This document shows positions 8,325 through 16,624 of a stretch of DNA of 64,000 nt, piece by piece. The notes below the pieces were generated by a model, which was not told where the DNA came from, did no database searches, and worked only from the letters and a program-made list of their open reading frames with translations. The position numbers and the translations under genes were made by a program. Within the stretch, counting starts at the first letter, position 1, and each line of letters begins with the position of its first letter. This DNA comes from Pseudomonadota bacterium (lineage in GTDB: Bacteria; Desulfobacterota; Binatia; Binatales; Binataceae): positions 1 through 64,000 of the forward strand of contig JAJPHZ010000035.1 in the NCBI GenBank assembly GCA_021325025.1. The letters run 5' to 3'.

Positions 8325-9653
8325 TTACTCCGCGATGAACGTCACCAGACCCGCTGGCAGCGGGGTGTTGACGACATGGCCGGTGCGTGGCGCCTTCAGC
8401 AGTCCATCGAGGTCCACCACTGCCAGGAAGGTAAAGCTGCCGTTGCCCAGCACGCCGTAGGCCTTGCCGGTGTTGGGACTGACGTAAGCAGTGGCCGGAT
8501 GCGGGTCATCGCCCTGATTCCACGGCGCACCACTGGGGTCGGACGGCATCTCGAACGACACCCAGTCAACCACCGCGGGCGTGCCGCTCCCGGACGTGGA
8601 GGGAAGCTGGATGACGCCCTCCAGGCTGCCGCCGAATTCGCCGGTTACCAGCGCCAGATGCGTACCGGGGGCCACCGCAATGCCCGAAGTGCCGGCCTCA
8701 AGCGGTTCGAATTCAGGAAAATTCTGGAACTGGCTGGGCGCGCTCCAGGTACCGGGCGAGCCCGAGGTGAAGGTCGCCTGGGTCAGGTCGGCGATAAACA
8801 GATTGCCCGTGAACTCGTCGGTGGCCAGCGCAATGCCCGTGGTGCAGTCTTCGCCCGCCGAGTCCAGGTCGGGTCCCACCGACGGCGCTCCAACCGGGGT
8901 TGGGGTCGGGATCGGGACAATCTGGTTGGTGAAGACCTCGGTCGAGGGCTTAGTCTGGACCAGTTCGTAATTGCCCTGCTCGTTGGGCGACAGGATCAGG
9001 TGGCGGATCGGGTCAACCGCGATGTCCTCGGAGATGCCGGTCGGCGAATCGAGCGGCGACGCGAAGGTGTTGGTGGCGAGGTCCAGCGTCTGGTAGGCAG
9101 AGCTCGACGGCGAATCGCTCTTGGCGATCGCCAACACTGCGGTGTTGGTGCTGGAATCGACCACCACCCCGCAGGTCGTGCAACTTCCGCCCGTGAAGCT
9201 GACCGTTCCGGTGCCGCTACTGCTTAAGGTATTCTTGAGCGTGGTACCGTTGAGAATGTAAACGTCGGTGCCGTTTGCGACGCAGACGGTGTCGCCCGTA
9301 GTGGCATTGGAGGAGCACGAGTTGACCACGTTGGGGGTCGTGACCAGAGTCGGCGCACTCCCCGTGCCGAGGCCGGCGCTGGTTTCCAGAGGCACCACGT
9401 CCACGCCCACCGAGCCACCTTCCCAGCTACCCCTGGGGGCGTACGCCGTCGCATTGGAGCCCTGAACCAGCACGCCGATCGAGCTGGAGGGCAGACAGGC
9501 TTCGGGCGCCAGGGTAGGGGTTGGAGTTGGGCCCAGTACCAAGCCGGAATTGTCGGAGCCGCAAGCCGCCAATCCCGCCAACGATACGGCCAGGGCGACC
9601 AAGATCAGCCATTTGATGGCTGCATATCCGGTTCTGAATCTCGGTTCCATCAT
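8325..9653 (-). CDS. Secreted lipoprotein, beta-propeller-like
   Basis: 442 aa. A hydrophobic signal (residues 13-27) ends in a lipobox LAAC with Cys31, so it should be lipid-anchored. A PTPTPT linker follows, then a Ser/Thr/Gly-rich body with repeated SGIAVAPGTHLALV, TGIALATDEFTGNLF and EDIAVDPIRHLIL segments that look like beta-propeller blades. There are four Cys early in the body (two CxxC-like or paired) and no catalytic motif. The start is the first of two ATGs after GGAAAGGA. The upstream region is markedly AT-rich, as for the NHL protein at 44290. Function unknown; surface binding or scaffold roles are possible. Confidence 0.75.
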   Translation of the reverse strand: MMEPRFRTGYAAIKWLILVALAVSLAGLAACGSDNSGLVLGPTPTPTLAPEACLPSSSIGVLVQGSNATAYAPRGSWEGGSVGVDVVPLETSAGLGTGSAPTLVTTPNVVNSCSSNATTGDTVCVANGTDVYILNGTTLKNTLSSSGTGTVSFTGGSCTTCGVVVDSSTNTAVLAIAKSDSPSSSAYQTLDLATNTFASPLDSPTGISEDIAVDPIRHLILSPNEQGNYELVQTKPSTEVFTNQIVPIPTPTPVGAPSVGPDLDSAGEDCTTGIALATDEFTGNLFIADLTQATFTSGSPGTWSAPSQFQNFPEFEPLEAGTSGIAVAPGTHLALVTGEFGGSLEGVIQLPSTSGSGTPAVVDWVSFEMPSDPSGAPWNQGDDPHPATAYVSPNTGKAYGVLGNGSFTFLAVVDLDGLLKAPRTGHVVNTPLPAGLVTFIAE

Positions 9654-9973
9654 CAAAATCCTTTCCAGACAAATCAAATAATGTTAACCCCGTCTTAGCC
9701 ATGCAGACTTTGCGATTTGCCTTGGCAAGCCTAGAGATACTTGAGGCGTTTGGCAAGTTCTCTAATTAAATTTCTCCACAGAAATTTTATACTCCTTATT
9801 GGGATTACCGAAACTTGATTTTCTATGAATTAAATACCAGCTTAGCTGTTATATTTAGCTAAAAGCTTTTTTTGGACGAAGACTCCAGCGCGGGTAAGGC
9901 GTTGCCGCTCACATGCCTTGCCGCCCCGGCGCAGGCGCGCTATCAAAAACCCCGCGAATCCGTGGAGTGGGCG
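9654..9973. promoter_or_regulatory. AT-rich divergent regulatory region
   Basis: This 320-bp gap separates the divergent lipoprotein and CocE-like genes and is far richer in A+T than its surroundings, above all 9755-9870. It contains a 12-bp perfect palindrome (9717-9728, ttgccttggcaa), a second ttggcaag copy near 9750, and an 8-bp perfect hairpin aaatttct/agaaattt (9768-9787). On the minus strand a TTGCCA-17-TAGGCT pair is a weak promoter candidate. No gene is seen in it. Confidence 0.4.
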
Positions 9974-11713
9974 ATGGCGAAGAAGATTGTAATCGACAAG
10001 GACATCCCTGTGCCGATGCGCGACGGAACCGTGCTCAAGGCCGACCTGTACCGGCCCGACAGCCCTGAACGCCTGCCCGTGCTGCTCAACCGCACCCCGT
10101 ACGGCAAGTCGGGCCCGATGTTGCGTCAGACGATGGATCCGGTGCGGGCTGCGCTCAACGACTACAACGTGCTGGTCCAGGACTGCCGCGGACGCTACCG
10201 CTCGGAGGGGAAGTGGACCTGCTTTATCAGCGAACTCGAAGACGGCTACGACACCGTGGAATGGGCGGCGCGCCAGCCGTGGGCCGACGGCAAGGTCGGC
10301 ACCTGGGGTTCATCCTATATGGGCGTCACGCAGTGGCTGGCGGCCATCCAGGCGCCGCCCAGCCTCAGGGCGATCGCGCCGCAACTGACCGCCTCCAACT
10401 ACCACGACGGATGGACCTATCAGGGCGGCGCCTTTTGCCTGGGATTCAACCTGAGCTGGACGATGACGGCACTGGCGCCGGAGCACCTGATGAAGGCGCG
10501 GAGGCACAATCCCCGGGCGGTGGGGGAACTGGGTCAGGTAATCGGCGCCATCGACCAGATGCGCCAATGGCTGGAGGTAATCGCGCTGCGCGAACTGCCC
10601 ATGTTCCGTATCGGTGCGCCCTACTTCTTCGACTGGCTGGAGCATCCCGCTTACGACGATTACTGGCGGCGGATCGACGTCGCGGCCCATCACGACCGCG
10701 TCGCGGTGCCCGCCTTCAACATCGGCGGATGGTACGACATCTTCCTGGGCGGCACGCTGCGTAACTTTGTCGGGATGCAGTCGCGGGGGGCCACGGCGCA
10801 GGCGCGCAGCGGCCAGCAACTGCTGGTCGGGCCGTGGGCGCACGGACTGCCGCGCGCCAACATGGCGGGCGACGCCGATTTCGGCTACCGCTCCACGCCG
10901 CTGTCCATCGATCAGGATCGGCTGGTGCTGAACTTCTTTGACCGCTGGCTCAAGGATATCCATCGCGGCGACACACCCGCCCGGGTGCGGCTGTTCGTGA
11001 TGGGGTCCAATCGATGGCGCGACGAGAACGAATGGCCGCTCAAACGCACCGATTGGCGCCGCTACTACCTGCATAGCCGCGGGCGCGCCAACAGCGCGGG
11101 CGGCGACGGCGCGCTCTCCCCGCAGGCGCCCGGCGATGAGCCGGCCGATTCCTACCTCTATAATCCGCTCGACCCCACACCCACGCGCGGCGGCGGGCTG
11201 TGCTGCTATCCGGCGGTGGTGCCAGGCGGCGCATTCGACCAGCGCGCGATCGAAAGCCGCGCCGACGTACTGGTCTATTCCAGCGAACCGCTACAAAAGG
11301 AGGTCGAGGTGACAGGACCGATTTGCCTGACCCTGTATGCGTCGTCGTCCGCGCCCGACACCGACTTCACCGCCAAGTTGGTCGACGTCGACGCGCAGGG
11401 CCACGCGCGCAACCTGACCGACGGGATCATCCGCGCGCGCTATCGCCAATCGCAATCTGACCCGGTACTGCTCAAGCCCGGCGAGGTTTACGAGTACACC
11501 ATCGACATGGGCGCGACGAGCCACGTCTTTGCCGCGGGCCATCGGATTCGGCTGGAGGTCGCGTCGAGCAATTTTCCCCGCTTCGATCGCAATCCCAACA
11601 CCGGACACGACCTGTTTGCCGACGCCGAGACCCAGCCCGCGCTGCAAACCGTCATGCATCGCGCGGGCCTGGCCTCGCATCTGACGCTGCCGGTTATCCC
11701 GGCACGCGCCTGA
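9974..11713 (+). CDS. CocE/NonD family hydrolase
   Basis: 579 aa alpha/beta hydrolase of the X-Pro dipeptidyl-peptidase/cocaine esterase group, which hydrolyses esters or amides. PMRDGTVLKADLYRP opens the domain. The nucleophile is Ser114 in GTWGSSYMG. NIGGWYDIFLGG holds the acid Asp and VGPWAHG the His. The C-terminal third (from about residue 430) is the jelly-roll domain with LYASSSAPDTDFTAKLVDV and HRIRLEVASSNFPRFDRN. ATG 9974 has GGAG about 6 nt upstream; the open frame reaches back to 9872 without domain support. Its 3' end overlaps the convergent SGNH gene by 20 bp. Confidence 0.88.
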   Translation: MAKKIVIDKDIPVPMRDGTVLKADLYRPDSPERLPVLLNRTPYGKSGPMLRQTMDPVRAALNDYNVLVQDCRGRYRSEGKWTCFISELEDGYDTVEWAARQPWADGKVGTWGSSYMGVTQWLAAIQAPPSLRAIAPQLTASNYHDGWTYQGGAFCLGFNLSWTMTALAPEHLMKARRHNPRAVGELGQVIGAIDQMRQWLEVIALRELPMFRIGAPYFFDWLEHPAYDDYWRRIDVAAHHDRVAVPAFNIGGWYDIFLGGTLRNFVGMQSRGATAQARSGQQLLVGPWAHGLPRANMAGDADFGYRSTPLSIDQDRLVLNFFDRWLKDIHRGDTPARVRLFVMGSNRWRDENEWPLKRTDWRRYYLHSRGRANSAGGDGALSPQAPGDEPADSYLYNPLDPTPTRGGGLCCYPAVVPGGAFDQRAIESRADVLVYSSEPLQKEVEVTGPICLTLYASSSAPDTDFTAKLVDVDAQGHARNLTDGIIRARYRQSQSDPVLLKPGEVYEYTIDMGATSHVFAAGHRIRLEVASSNFPRFDRNPNTGHDLFADAETQPALQTVMHRAGLASHLTLPVIPARA

Positions 11714-12992
11714 CTCCCTGGCCGCGTCGTGCGGAGGCGCCCGCCGCGCGCTTTTCGCGCGCGATCTGCTCAAGGATTGGCTCGATATCCGACGCCATCC
11801 GCTCGGCCACGATCTGGTTGGCGGACTCGTTGAGATGGTAGGGGTCGATGAAGTCCAGTTGATGGCGGTTGTTGAGGATGCCGCTGATGTCGGCGATGCC
11901 GTTGGCGGCAGCCACCTCCGCCATCTTTTTATAAGTCCCCCGAAAGAACTCTGCCCGCGTTGGGTCGCCGGGCAGCAGGCGGCGCTCAAAGGGGGCAAGC
12001 TCGTTTTTGGAGAAGACCGTCGGTTGCCAGTAAAACAGTGGCCGGAACTTGAACCGTTCACCCAGCATCCGCTCAACCTGAACGTTAAACAGATACATGT
12101 CGACCACGTCGCGCTCCAGTGCGTCGATACCCTCGAAATCCTGGGGCGGGGCCAGGTAGGTCAGCGCCGGCGACGGCTTGATGTCATGCGGCAGCAGGTT
12201 GGGATCATCTTTGCCAGAGAGCAACTTGACCAAATCGGCCAGTCCGGTGTTCATCAGCGCCGTACGTAGCGCGATGCGGTACAGGCGTTTGCGCCCCACC
12301 GAAGAGCCCAGGATGCTGAATTCCTGGGCCCGGAAGAATTCGCTCTGGGTCAGCCCGGCAATGCCGTCCTGGTAGGCGGTGAAGACCTCGTTGACGCCGT
12401 CGTAAAAAATCACCAAGTCCGGACGTTGGCCGCGCCGCAGTAGCTGGTAGAGCAGGAGCAGCTCCTGGGTGTTGACGTAACCGATCTGTCCCAGGTTGGT
12501 GACGTCGAGCTCATAGGCGGGATGGTCGGTGAAGTGGCGGGCAATCAGCGAGGCCAGCGTATAGTCGTCGCGCACGCCCGTGCCCCACAGCGTCGAGCCG
12601 CCGATCATGAACAGGCGCACCACGGGGCGTTCAGCGCTGACCGCGCGATGCGGTGGGTGCCAGGTCACGCGGTTGCCGTCGGCGTCGATGTTCAGATAAG
12701 GGCTGGCCATCGGCGAGGCCTTCCAGTACGAATACGGATACCATCGCATGTGCACACGGCTTAGCGTGTCGAAGTATTGCGCCGCCCACGGCTGGCCCCG
12801 GTAAGCTTCTTCGGGGGCGGGGATGACATCACGGGCGTGGCGGATACGTTTGACCACCGCGCCGGCGGTCGCGCTGACCAGCCAGAACAGCACCAGCGCC
12901 AGCCCAATCTGAATCCACACCATGGCGGCCAGACGAGCCGCCTTCACCAGCCATCGCCCGCTTCGCGAACCTACTGCTTGTTCCTCCATCAT
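11694..12992 (-). CDS. Membrane-anchored SGNH/GDSL-like hydrolase
   Basis: 432 aa. One transmembrane segment (about residues 22-46) precedes an extracytoplasmic SGNH domain. Block I is IGGSTLWGTGV with Ser133, block III is YDGVNEV with Asn201, and block V is DPYHLNESAN with the Asp/His pair near the C-terminus. Such proteins are esterases or O-acyl transfer/hydrolysis enzymes acting on envelope glycans. The start lies at tandem ATGs (12992/12989) preceded by GGGGCAGGGGA; the longer frame to 13271 reads through the spacer and the YdcF gene end. It follows the YdcF-like gene by 116 bp on the same strand, suggesting a shared envelope role. Confidence 0.8.
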   Translation of the reverse strand: MMEEQAVGSRSGRWLVKAARLAAMVWIQIGLALVLFWLVSATAGAVVKRIRHARDVIPAPEEAYRGQPWAAQYFDTLSRVHMRWYPYSYWKASPMASPYLNIDADGNRVTWHPPHRAVSAERPVVRLFMIGGSTLWGTGVRDDYTLASLIARHFTDHPAYELDVTNLGQIGYVNTQELLLLYQLLRRGQRPDLVIFYDGVNEVFTAYQDGIAGLTQSEFFRAQEFSILGSSVGRKRLYRIALRTALMNTGLADLVKLLSGKDDPNLLPHDIKPSPALTYLAPPQDFEGIDALERDVVDMYLFNVQVERMLGERFKFRPLFYWQPTVFSKNELAPFERRLLPGDPTRAEFFRGTYKKMAEVAAANGIADISGILNNRHQLDFIDPYHLNESANQIVAERMASDIEPILEQIAREKRAAGASARRGQGVRRVPG

Positions 12993-13108
12993 TCCCCTGC
13001 CCCTGTATGCAAATGGCTGCGCAAGTCCCGCGTGCGGCAGCAGATGCATGATGGCGGGCCGGATGCGCAGGGACAAGGCCCGCCTGCGCATGGGCCACGC
13101 ACGCCGGG

Positions 13109-13903
13109 TTACAGGCGGCCGGCGGCCCGATACACCGCCATCCCCAGCAGCTCTCTGACCGCCAGGCTCGTCATCCCCAAGTCGTTGGCGTTGGGAAGCA
13201 GATCGATCGCAGCCGCTTGCCAAAAGCCCGCTTCGGGGTCGTGACGCGGCGTGAAGGAGAAGAAATCGCACGGCGCCGCGATCGCCTCGACGCCCTGACG
13301 CCTGAACAGGGCCAACGCTCGCGGCATGTGCATCGCCGAGGTCACCAGCAAAATGCGGCCGATGCGGCGTTGCTTGAGGATCGCCTCCACGTCCACCGCG
13401 TTCTGGTAGGTGTCGGCAGACTCACGCTCCTGGATAATCGCCGATTTCGGCACTCCCAGCAGCTCGATGATCTCGGCCATGTTCTCAGACAACCGCGGCT
13501 GTCCCTTCAGCCAGGGTACGCGTCCGCCGCTCACAATCACTAGGGGCGCTTTGCCCTCGCGATAAAGCTGCGCGCCATAAAGCAGGCGGTTGGCGGTGGG
13601 GCCGTCCAGCGCCGTTGCGGGCTGCGGCGGGATCGCCGGCCGCGTGTTTGAAGACAGCACTACGATTGCCCCGGCGCGGGGCAGCGCAGCCGCCGGCAGG
13701 TCGCGAGTCTCCAGGTATCGGACCAGGGCGGCAGCGAACCATTGATTGCTGCAGACCACCAGGACTACCAGCGCCAGTACCACAAATGCACGGCCGAGCT
13801 TTGGTCTGGATCGCAGCGTCACAATCGCCACGATCAGCAATTCACAGACAATACCGATTGGAGAAAGCGCCGGCGCCAGCAGCTTGGATAGAAACACCAC
13901 CAT
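13109..13903 (-). CDS. YdcF/ElyC-family (DUF218) envelope protein
   Basis: 264 aa. Two N-terminal hydrophobic segments (about 8-30 and 36-55) are followed by the DUF218 domain: GAIVVLSS, YREGKAPLVIVSGG, ESADTYQNAVD and RILLVTSAMHMPRALALF. ElyC and SanA, members of this family, act in envelope carbon-lipid or vancomycin-barrier functions, but no biochemical activity is fixed for most homologues. Its ATG lacks a strong ribosome site. It is followed by an SGNH hydrolase gene on the same strand. Confidence 0.8.
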   Translation of the reverse strand: MVVFLSKLLAPALSPIGIVCELLIVAIVTLRSRPKLGRAFVVLALVVLVVCSNQWFAAALVRYLETRDLPAAALPRAGAIVVLSSNTRPAIPPQPATALDGPTANRLLYGAQLYREGKAPLVIVSGGRVPWLKGQPRLSENMAEIIELLGVPKSAIIQERESADTYQNAVDVEAILKQRRIGRILLVTSAMHMPRALALFRRQGVEAIAAPCDFFSFTPRHDPEAGFWQAAAIDLLPNANDLGMTSLAVRELLGMAVYRAAGRL

Positions 13904-14054
13904 GATTTCTCAGCAGTGAACAGTGGGGCAAGCGTCCCTGCCGATGCGTGAGCATCCCTGCTCGACGCCGCCCTTTCTGAAATGCGGCCGCAGCGCGTGC
14001 CCCGATGCGGGCCCATCATCGATAGGCGGCGATGGCGGCATATTTTGATTCCGG

Positions 14055-15161
14055 CTAGCCCAGGCCCATATTGTACAGCCGGTTGGCGTTGGCGAAGACG
14101 ATCTTATCGGTCACGTCCTCGGGCACGCCATTGAAGTTCTGCTCGATTACCTTAAGCGAATTGGGAAAAGTGGAATCGGTGTGTGGGAAGTCCGACGCCC
14201 ACATGAAGTTGTCGGCGCCGAAAAACCGCCACGTGCCCGGTCCCAGCGGATCGTCCTGGAAAGTGGCCCATACATTGCGGCGCACGTACTCGCTGGGCAT
14301 CAGGCTCAAACCACCACGCCCGGGAATCATCCCATGGACGTGGTCCAGCCGATGGGCCCAGTTGGCGATCCAGCCCACGTCGTTTTCCGCCGACACCACG
14401 GTGAGCTTGGGAAAGCGCTCGAACACCCCGCCATAAACCATCCGCGTCATGCACTGCTCGACGATATGCACCACGTAAATCTGCAGGTCGGCGGCCGTCG
14501 GCATCGCCGGCGTAACCGACATCCCCGAGACCAGCGGTTTGTGCAGCGAGATCGGCAGGTTGAGGTCCGCGCACACCCGCCATAACGCATCAAAGCGCGC
14601 GTCGCTGTAGGGAACGCCGTAAGTATCGGTGGCCAGAATCAAAATTCCCTTGAGCCCCAGGCGCGCACAGCGTTCGACTTCCGAGACGTCGGGCAGCGCG
14701 TCGAGCGAATAAAGGCCGACCCCGAGCAGGCGTTTGGGGTCGTGCGAGCAAAACTCCGCCAGCCAATCGTTATAAACCCTAAGGCAGGCAAGCTGCAGTT
14801 CGAGGTCGCCAACGCCGAACAACTTCAAGCCGAAGGAAGAATAGAGCACCTCGGCGGCGATGCCGTCGAGGTCCTGATCCTTGAGCCGCTCCACCGGGTC
14901 CCATCCGCTGGGACGGGCCGCTTCGTAGCCGCGCTTGAAATGTTCGCGCAATTCGGCGCCGCGCTTGCCGGCGGAAAACAATCCCGCCACGGGCGTGGGA
15001 GCAATCCCCGGCGCGACAAACATCCACACCGGCCCGCGCTTTTCCTCGCTGAGCACCACTCGCGGCGCGACGTCGCGGTACTTGCGATCCAGGCGCTCGA
15101 CCCATAGATCCGGCGGCTCGGTCATGTGGGAATCGGCAGAAATGACTCTGCGTGGGACCAT
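14055..15161 (-). CDS. Amidohydrolase 2 family protein
   Basis: 368 aa TIM-barrel protein of the amidohydrolase 2 / ACMSD-like group, whose members decarboxylate or hydrolyse aromatic-type acids. The usual HxH at the end of strand 1 is replaced by ADSHMTEPPDLW (Asp10, His12, Glu15). Later metal-region motifs are ISLHKPLV, KLTVVSAENDVGW and MWASDFPHTDST. ATG 15161 is chosen because AGGAGGATT lies 7 nt upstream. The same DSHxxE pattern occurs in the paralogue at 53030-54199. Substrate unknown. Confidence 0.8.
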   Translation of the reverse strand: MVPRRVISADSHMTEPPDLWVERLDRKYRDVAPRVVLSEEKRGPVWMFVAPGIAPTPVAGLFSAGKRGAELREHFKRGYEAARPSGWDPVERLKDQDLDGIAAEVLYSSFGLKLFGVGDLELQLACLRVYNDWLAEFCSHDPKRLLGVGLYSLDALPDVSEVERCARLGLKGILILATDTYGVPYSDARFDALWRVCADLNLPISLHKPLVSGMSVTPAMPTAADLQIYVVHIVEQCMTRMVYGGVFERFPKLTVVSAENDVGWIANWAHRLDHVHGMIPGRGGLSLMPSEYVRRNVWATFQDDPLGPGTWRFFGADNFMWASDFPHTDSTFPNSLKVIEQNFNGVPEDVTDKIVFANANRLYNMGLG

Positions 15162-15378
15162 GGCTAATCCTCCTGCTGCCATTGCTGCCCACCGACCTCT
15201 CTCCTGGTCTCTCCCAGAGGAAGAGAAGACGAAGGAAGGCAGCCAGTTTTAGTGCAGGGTGTTGAGCGTAGCGTAATCGTGCACTCCGTTAACGGCACCT
15301 TCTCAACATGCTGCTAGGCCCCCGGCCGCGTAAAGTCAAGCGCGTCTGAAGCGCGAGCTATTGAAATTCAGCCCGCGA

Positions 15379-15690
15379 TTACGGCGAGTAAGGCGCCTTG
15401 ACCATCAACTGCAGGAACTCCTCTTGCGCGAACAGTTCCATCAGCTTGGGCCCCAGCTCCGCCATCTTGGGGTTGGCGGCCAGCGACGCCATCAGGGCGG
15501 GCACCGCGTTGGCGTCCTGAACCTCCCACAGGTCGACGATGGTGGAGGTTTCGCCGACGATGCCCTGGTAGGCGCCAATCAGCTTCCACCCGGCCTTTTC
15601 CATTTCGGGAACGATGCGACCGAGCAGTTCATAGGCCTCGAACAGCTTGCCCGGCTTGATCTTAATGGTCGCGTGAACGTACAACGACAT
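15379..15690 (-). CDS. NIPSNAP/ABM-like dimeric alpha-beta barrel protein
   Basis: 103 aa small cytoplasmic protein. The opening YVHATIKIKPGK strand, the central IGAYQGIVGETSTIVDLWEV beta pair and the MAELGPKLMELF helix match the ferredoxin-like dimeric alpha/beta barrel of the NIPSNAP and antibiotic-biosynthesis-monooxygenase families. No cofactor or catalytic residue can be named. AAAGGGAGAA gives a good ribosome site. It is divergent from the NTF2-like gene at 15846, so the two small proteins may be co-regulated. Confidence 0.7.
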   Translation of the reverse strand: MSLYVHATIKIKPGKLFEAYELLGRIVPEMEKAGWKLIGAYQGIVGETSTIVDLWEVQDANAVPALMASLAANPKMAELGPKLMELFAQEEFLQLMVKAPYSP

Positions 15691-15845
15691 CGGTCTTCTC
15701 CCTTTGGCGATAAGACTCAGAGACCCTAGGGCTTTTTAATCCAGCGCAAAGCGGTTTTGCAATCTGGCCGAACCTCCCACCGTTGACGTTGTGCAATCGG
15801 GGGCGCTTAAGCTACCCAACTCGATCGGAGGAAACCTCAATTACG

Positions 15846-16343
15846 ATGGAAGCACAAGAAGCCAAACTGATTCGCGAACTGGCCGACCGCGAGGCGATCC
15901 GCGACCTGATGTACCGTTATGGGCGCGGCGTGGATTCGGTCAACCTGGAGATGGTGCTGTCGACCTTTGACGATCCCTCCAGCCTGATCATCCAGTCGGG
16001 CAGCGGTCCGCAGCAACGGCACGAGGGCCGCAAAGCGGTAGAGGCCTTTTACCAGGCGCGGGCGATTTACAACCAAACCAACCGCCTGATCCGCCATCGC
16101 TACAAGAACCCGTTGATCGAACTGAGCGGCGACACGGCCACGGCCAGTGTCTATTGGGATGAGATTCGCGAGGAGCAAAACACACTGATCCAGGCGGGCG
16201 GCACGTACTTCGACAAGCTGCGCCGCACGGGCGATGGGTGGAAGTTCACGCAGCGGCTGATTCGGCTGGCGTACCGGGTCAAGCTGGTGCGCAACACCGA
16301 TGAGGCGGTGGCGGCGGGGGATGTGGAGCTGGCGCCGCGTTGA
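15846..16343 (+). CDS. NTF2-like (SnoaL-type) protein
   Basis: 165 aa cone-shaped NTF2-fold protein. The first helix ELADREAIRDLMYRYGRGVDS is the SnoaL-like signature, followed by a beta sheet ending in GDGWKFTQRLIRLAYR. Members include ketosteroid isomerase, dehydratases and ring-hydroxylating dioxygenase beta subunits; no active-site residue allows assignment here. ATG 15846 has GGAGGAAA about 13 nt upstream. Its stop codon lies inside a 42-bp perfect palindrome. Two further relatives are at 60489 and 61107, which are shorter and start MAKSREQ. Confidence 0.75.
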   Translation: MEAQEAKLIRELADREAIRDLMYRYGRGVDSVNLEMVLSTFDDPSSLIIQSGSGPQQRHEGRKAVEAFYQARAIYNQTNRLIRHRYKNPLIELSGDTATASVYWDEIREEQNTLIQAGGTYFDKLRRTGDGWKFTQRLIRLAYRVKLVRNTDEAVAAGDVELAPR

Positions 16344-16370
16344 CGGCGCGCGCCGTCAACGCGGCGCCAG
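16329..16370. repeat. 42-bp perfect palindrome over a stop codon
   Basis: Two 21-nt arms with no loop: the sequence starts ctggcgccgcgttgacggcgc and reads identically on the other strand. It contains the last codons and the TGA stop (16341-16343) of the NTF2-like gene. Such a long exact palindrome is rare by chance and could form a cruciform or a strong mRNA hairpin acting as terminator. Confidence 0.9.
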
Positions 16371-16378
16371 GGGCGGGA

Positions 16379-16427
16379 GCGGGAGTGCGGCGGGCCGCCC
16401 CGCCGGGGCGGCCCGCCGCACTCCCGC
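16379..16427. repeat. Second perfect hairpin, 23-bp arms, 3-nt loop
   Basis: Eight bases after the first palindrome, arms 16379-16401 and 16405-16427 are exact complements around a GCC loop; the stem is almost all G+C. Together the two structures occupy the start of the 281-bp gap between the convergent NTF2-like and TPR genes. The rest of the gap (16428-16624) holds no gene that I can support. Confidence 0.9.
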
Positions 16428-16624
16428 CCGGGGCGGCTGACGTCACCACGCTCCCGCCCATCTACCAAAACCAACCGTTGATCGGCCGCGCGAGCAACAC
16501 CCGCCACCTTTTTCGTCAGCTCACCGCTGACGCGCCGATCGCGCTATCCGCCCCGCTGCAGCCGTCGCGCGGCTTCACCGGCTGGACACTCACGCTTTCC
16601 ATTAGCTGGAAGTCTGCGCCCGCC

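Noticed and set aside
13918-13990. Possible repeat sharing gcgtccctgcc with 34284-34310
   Set aside because: Only about 11 bases are shared and the flanks differ; this is expected by chance in GC-rich spacers.
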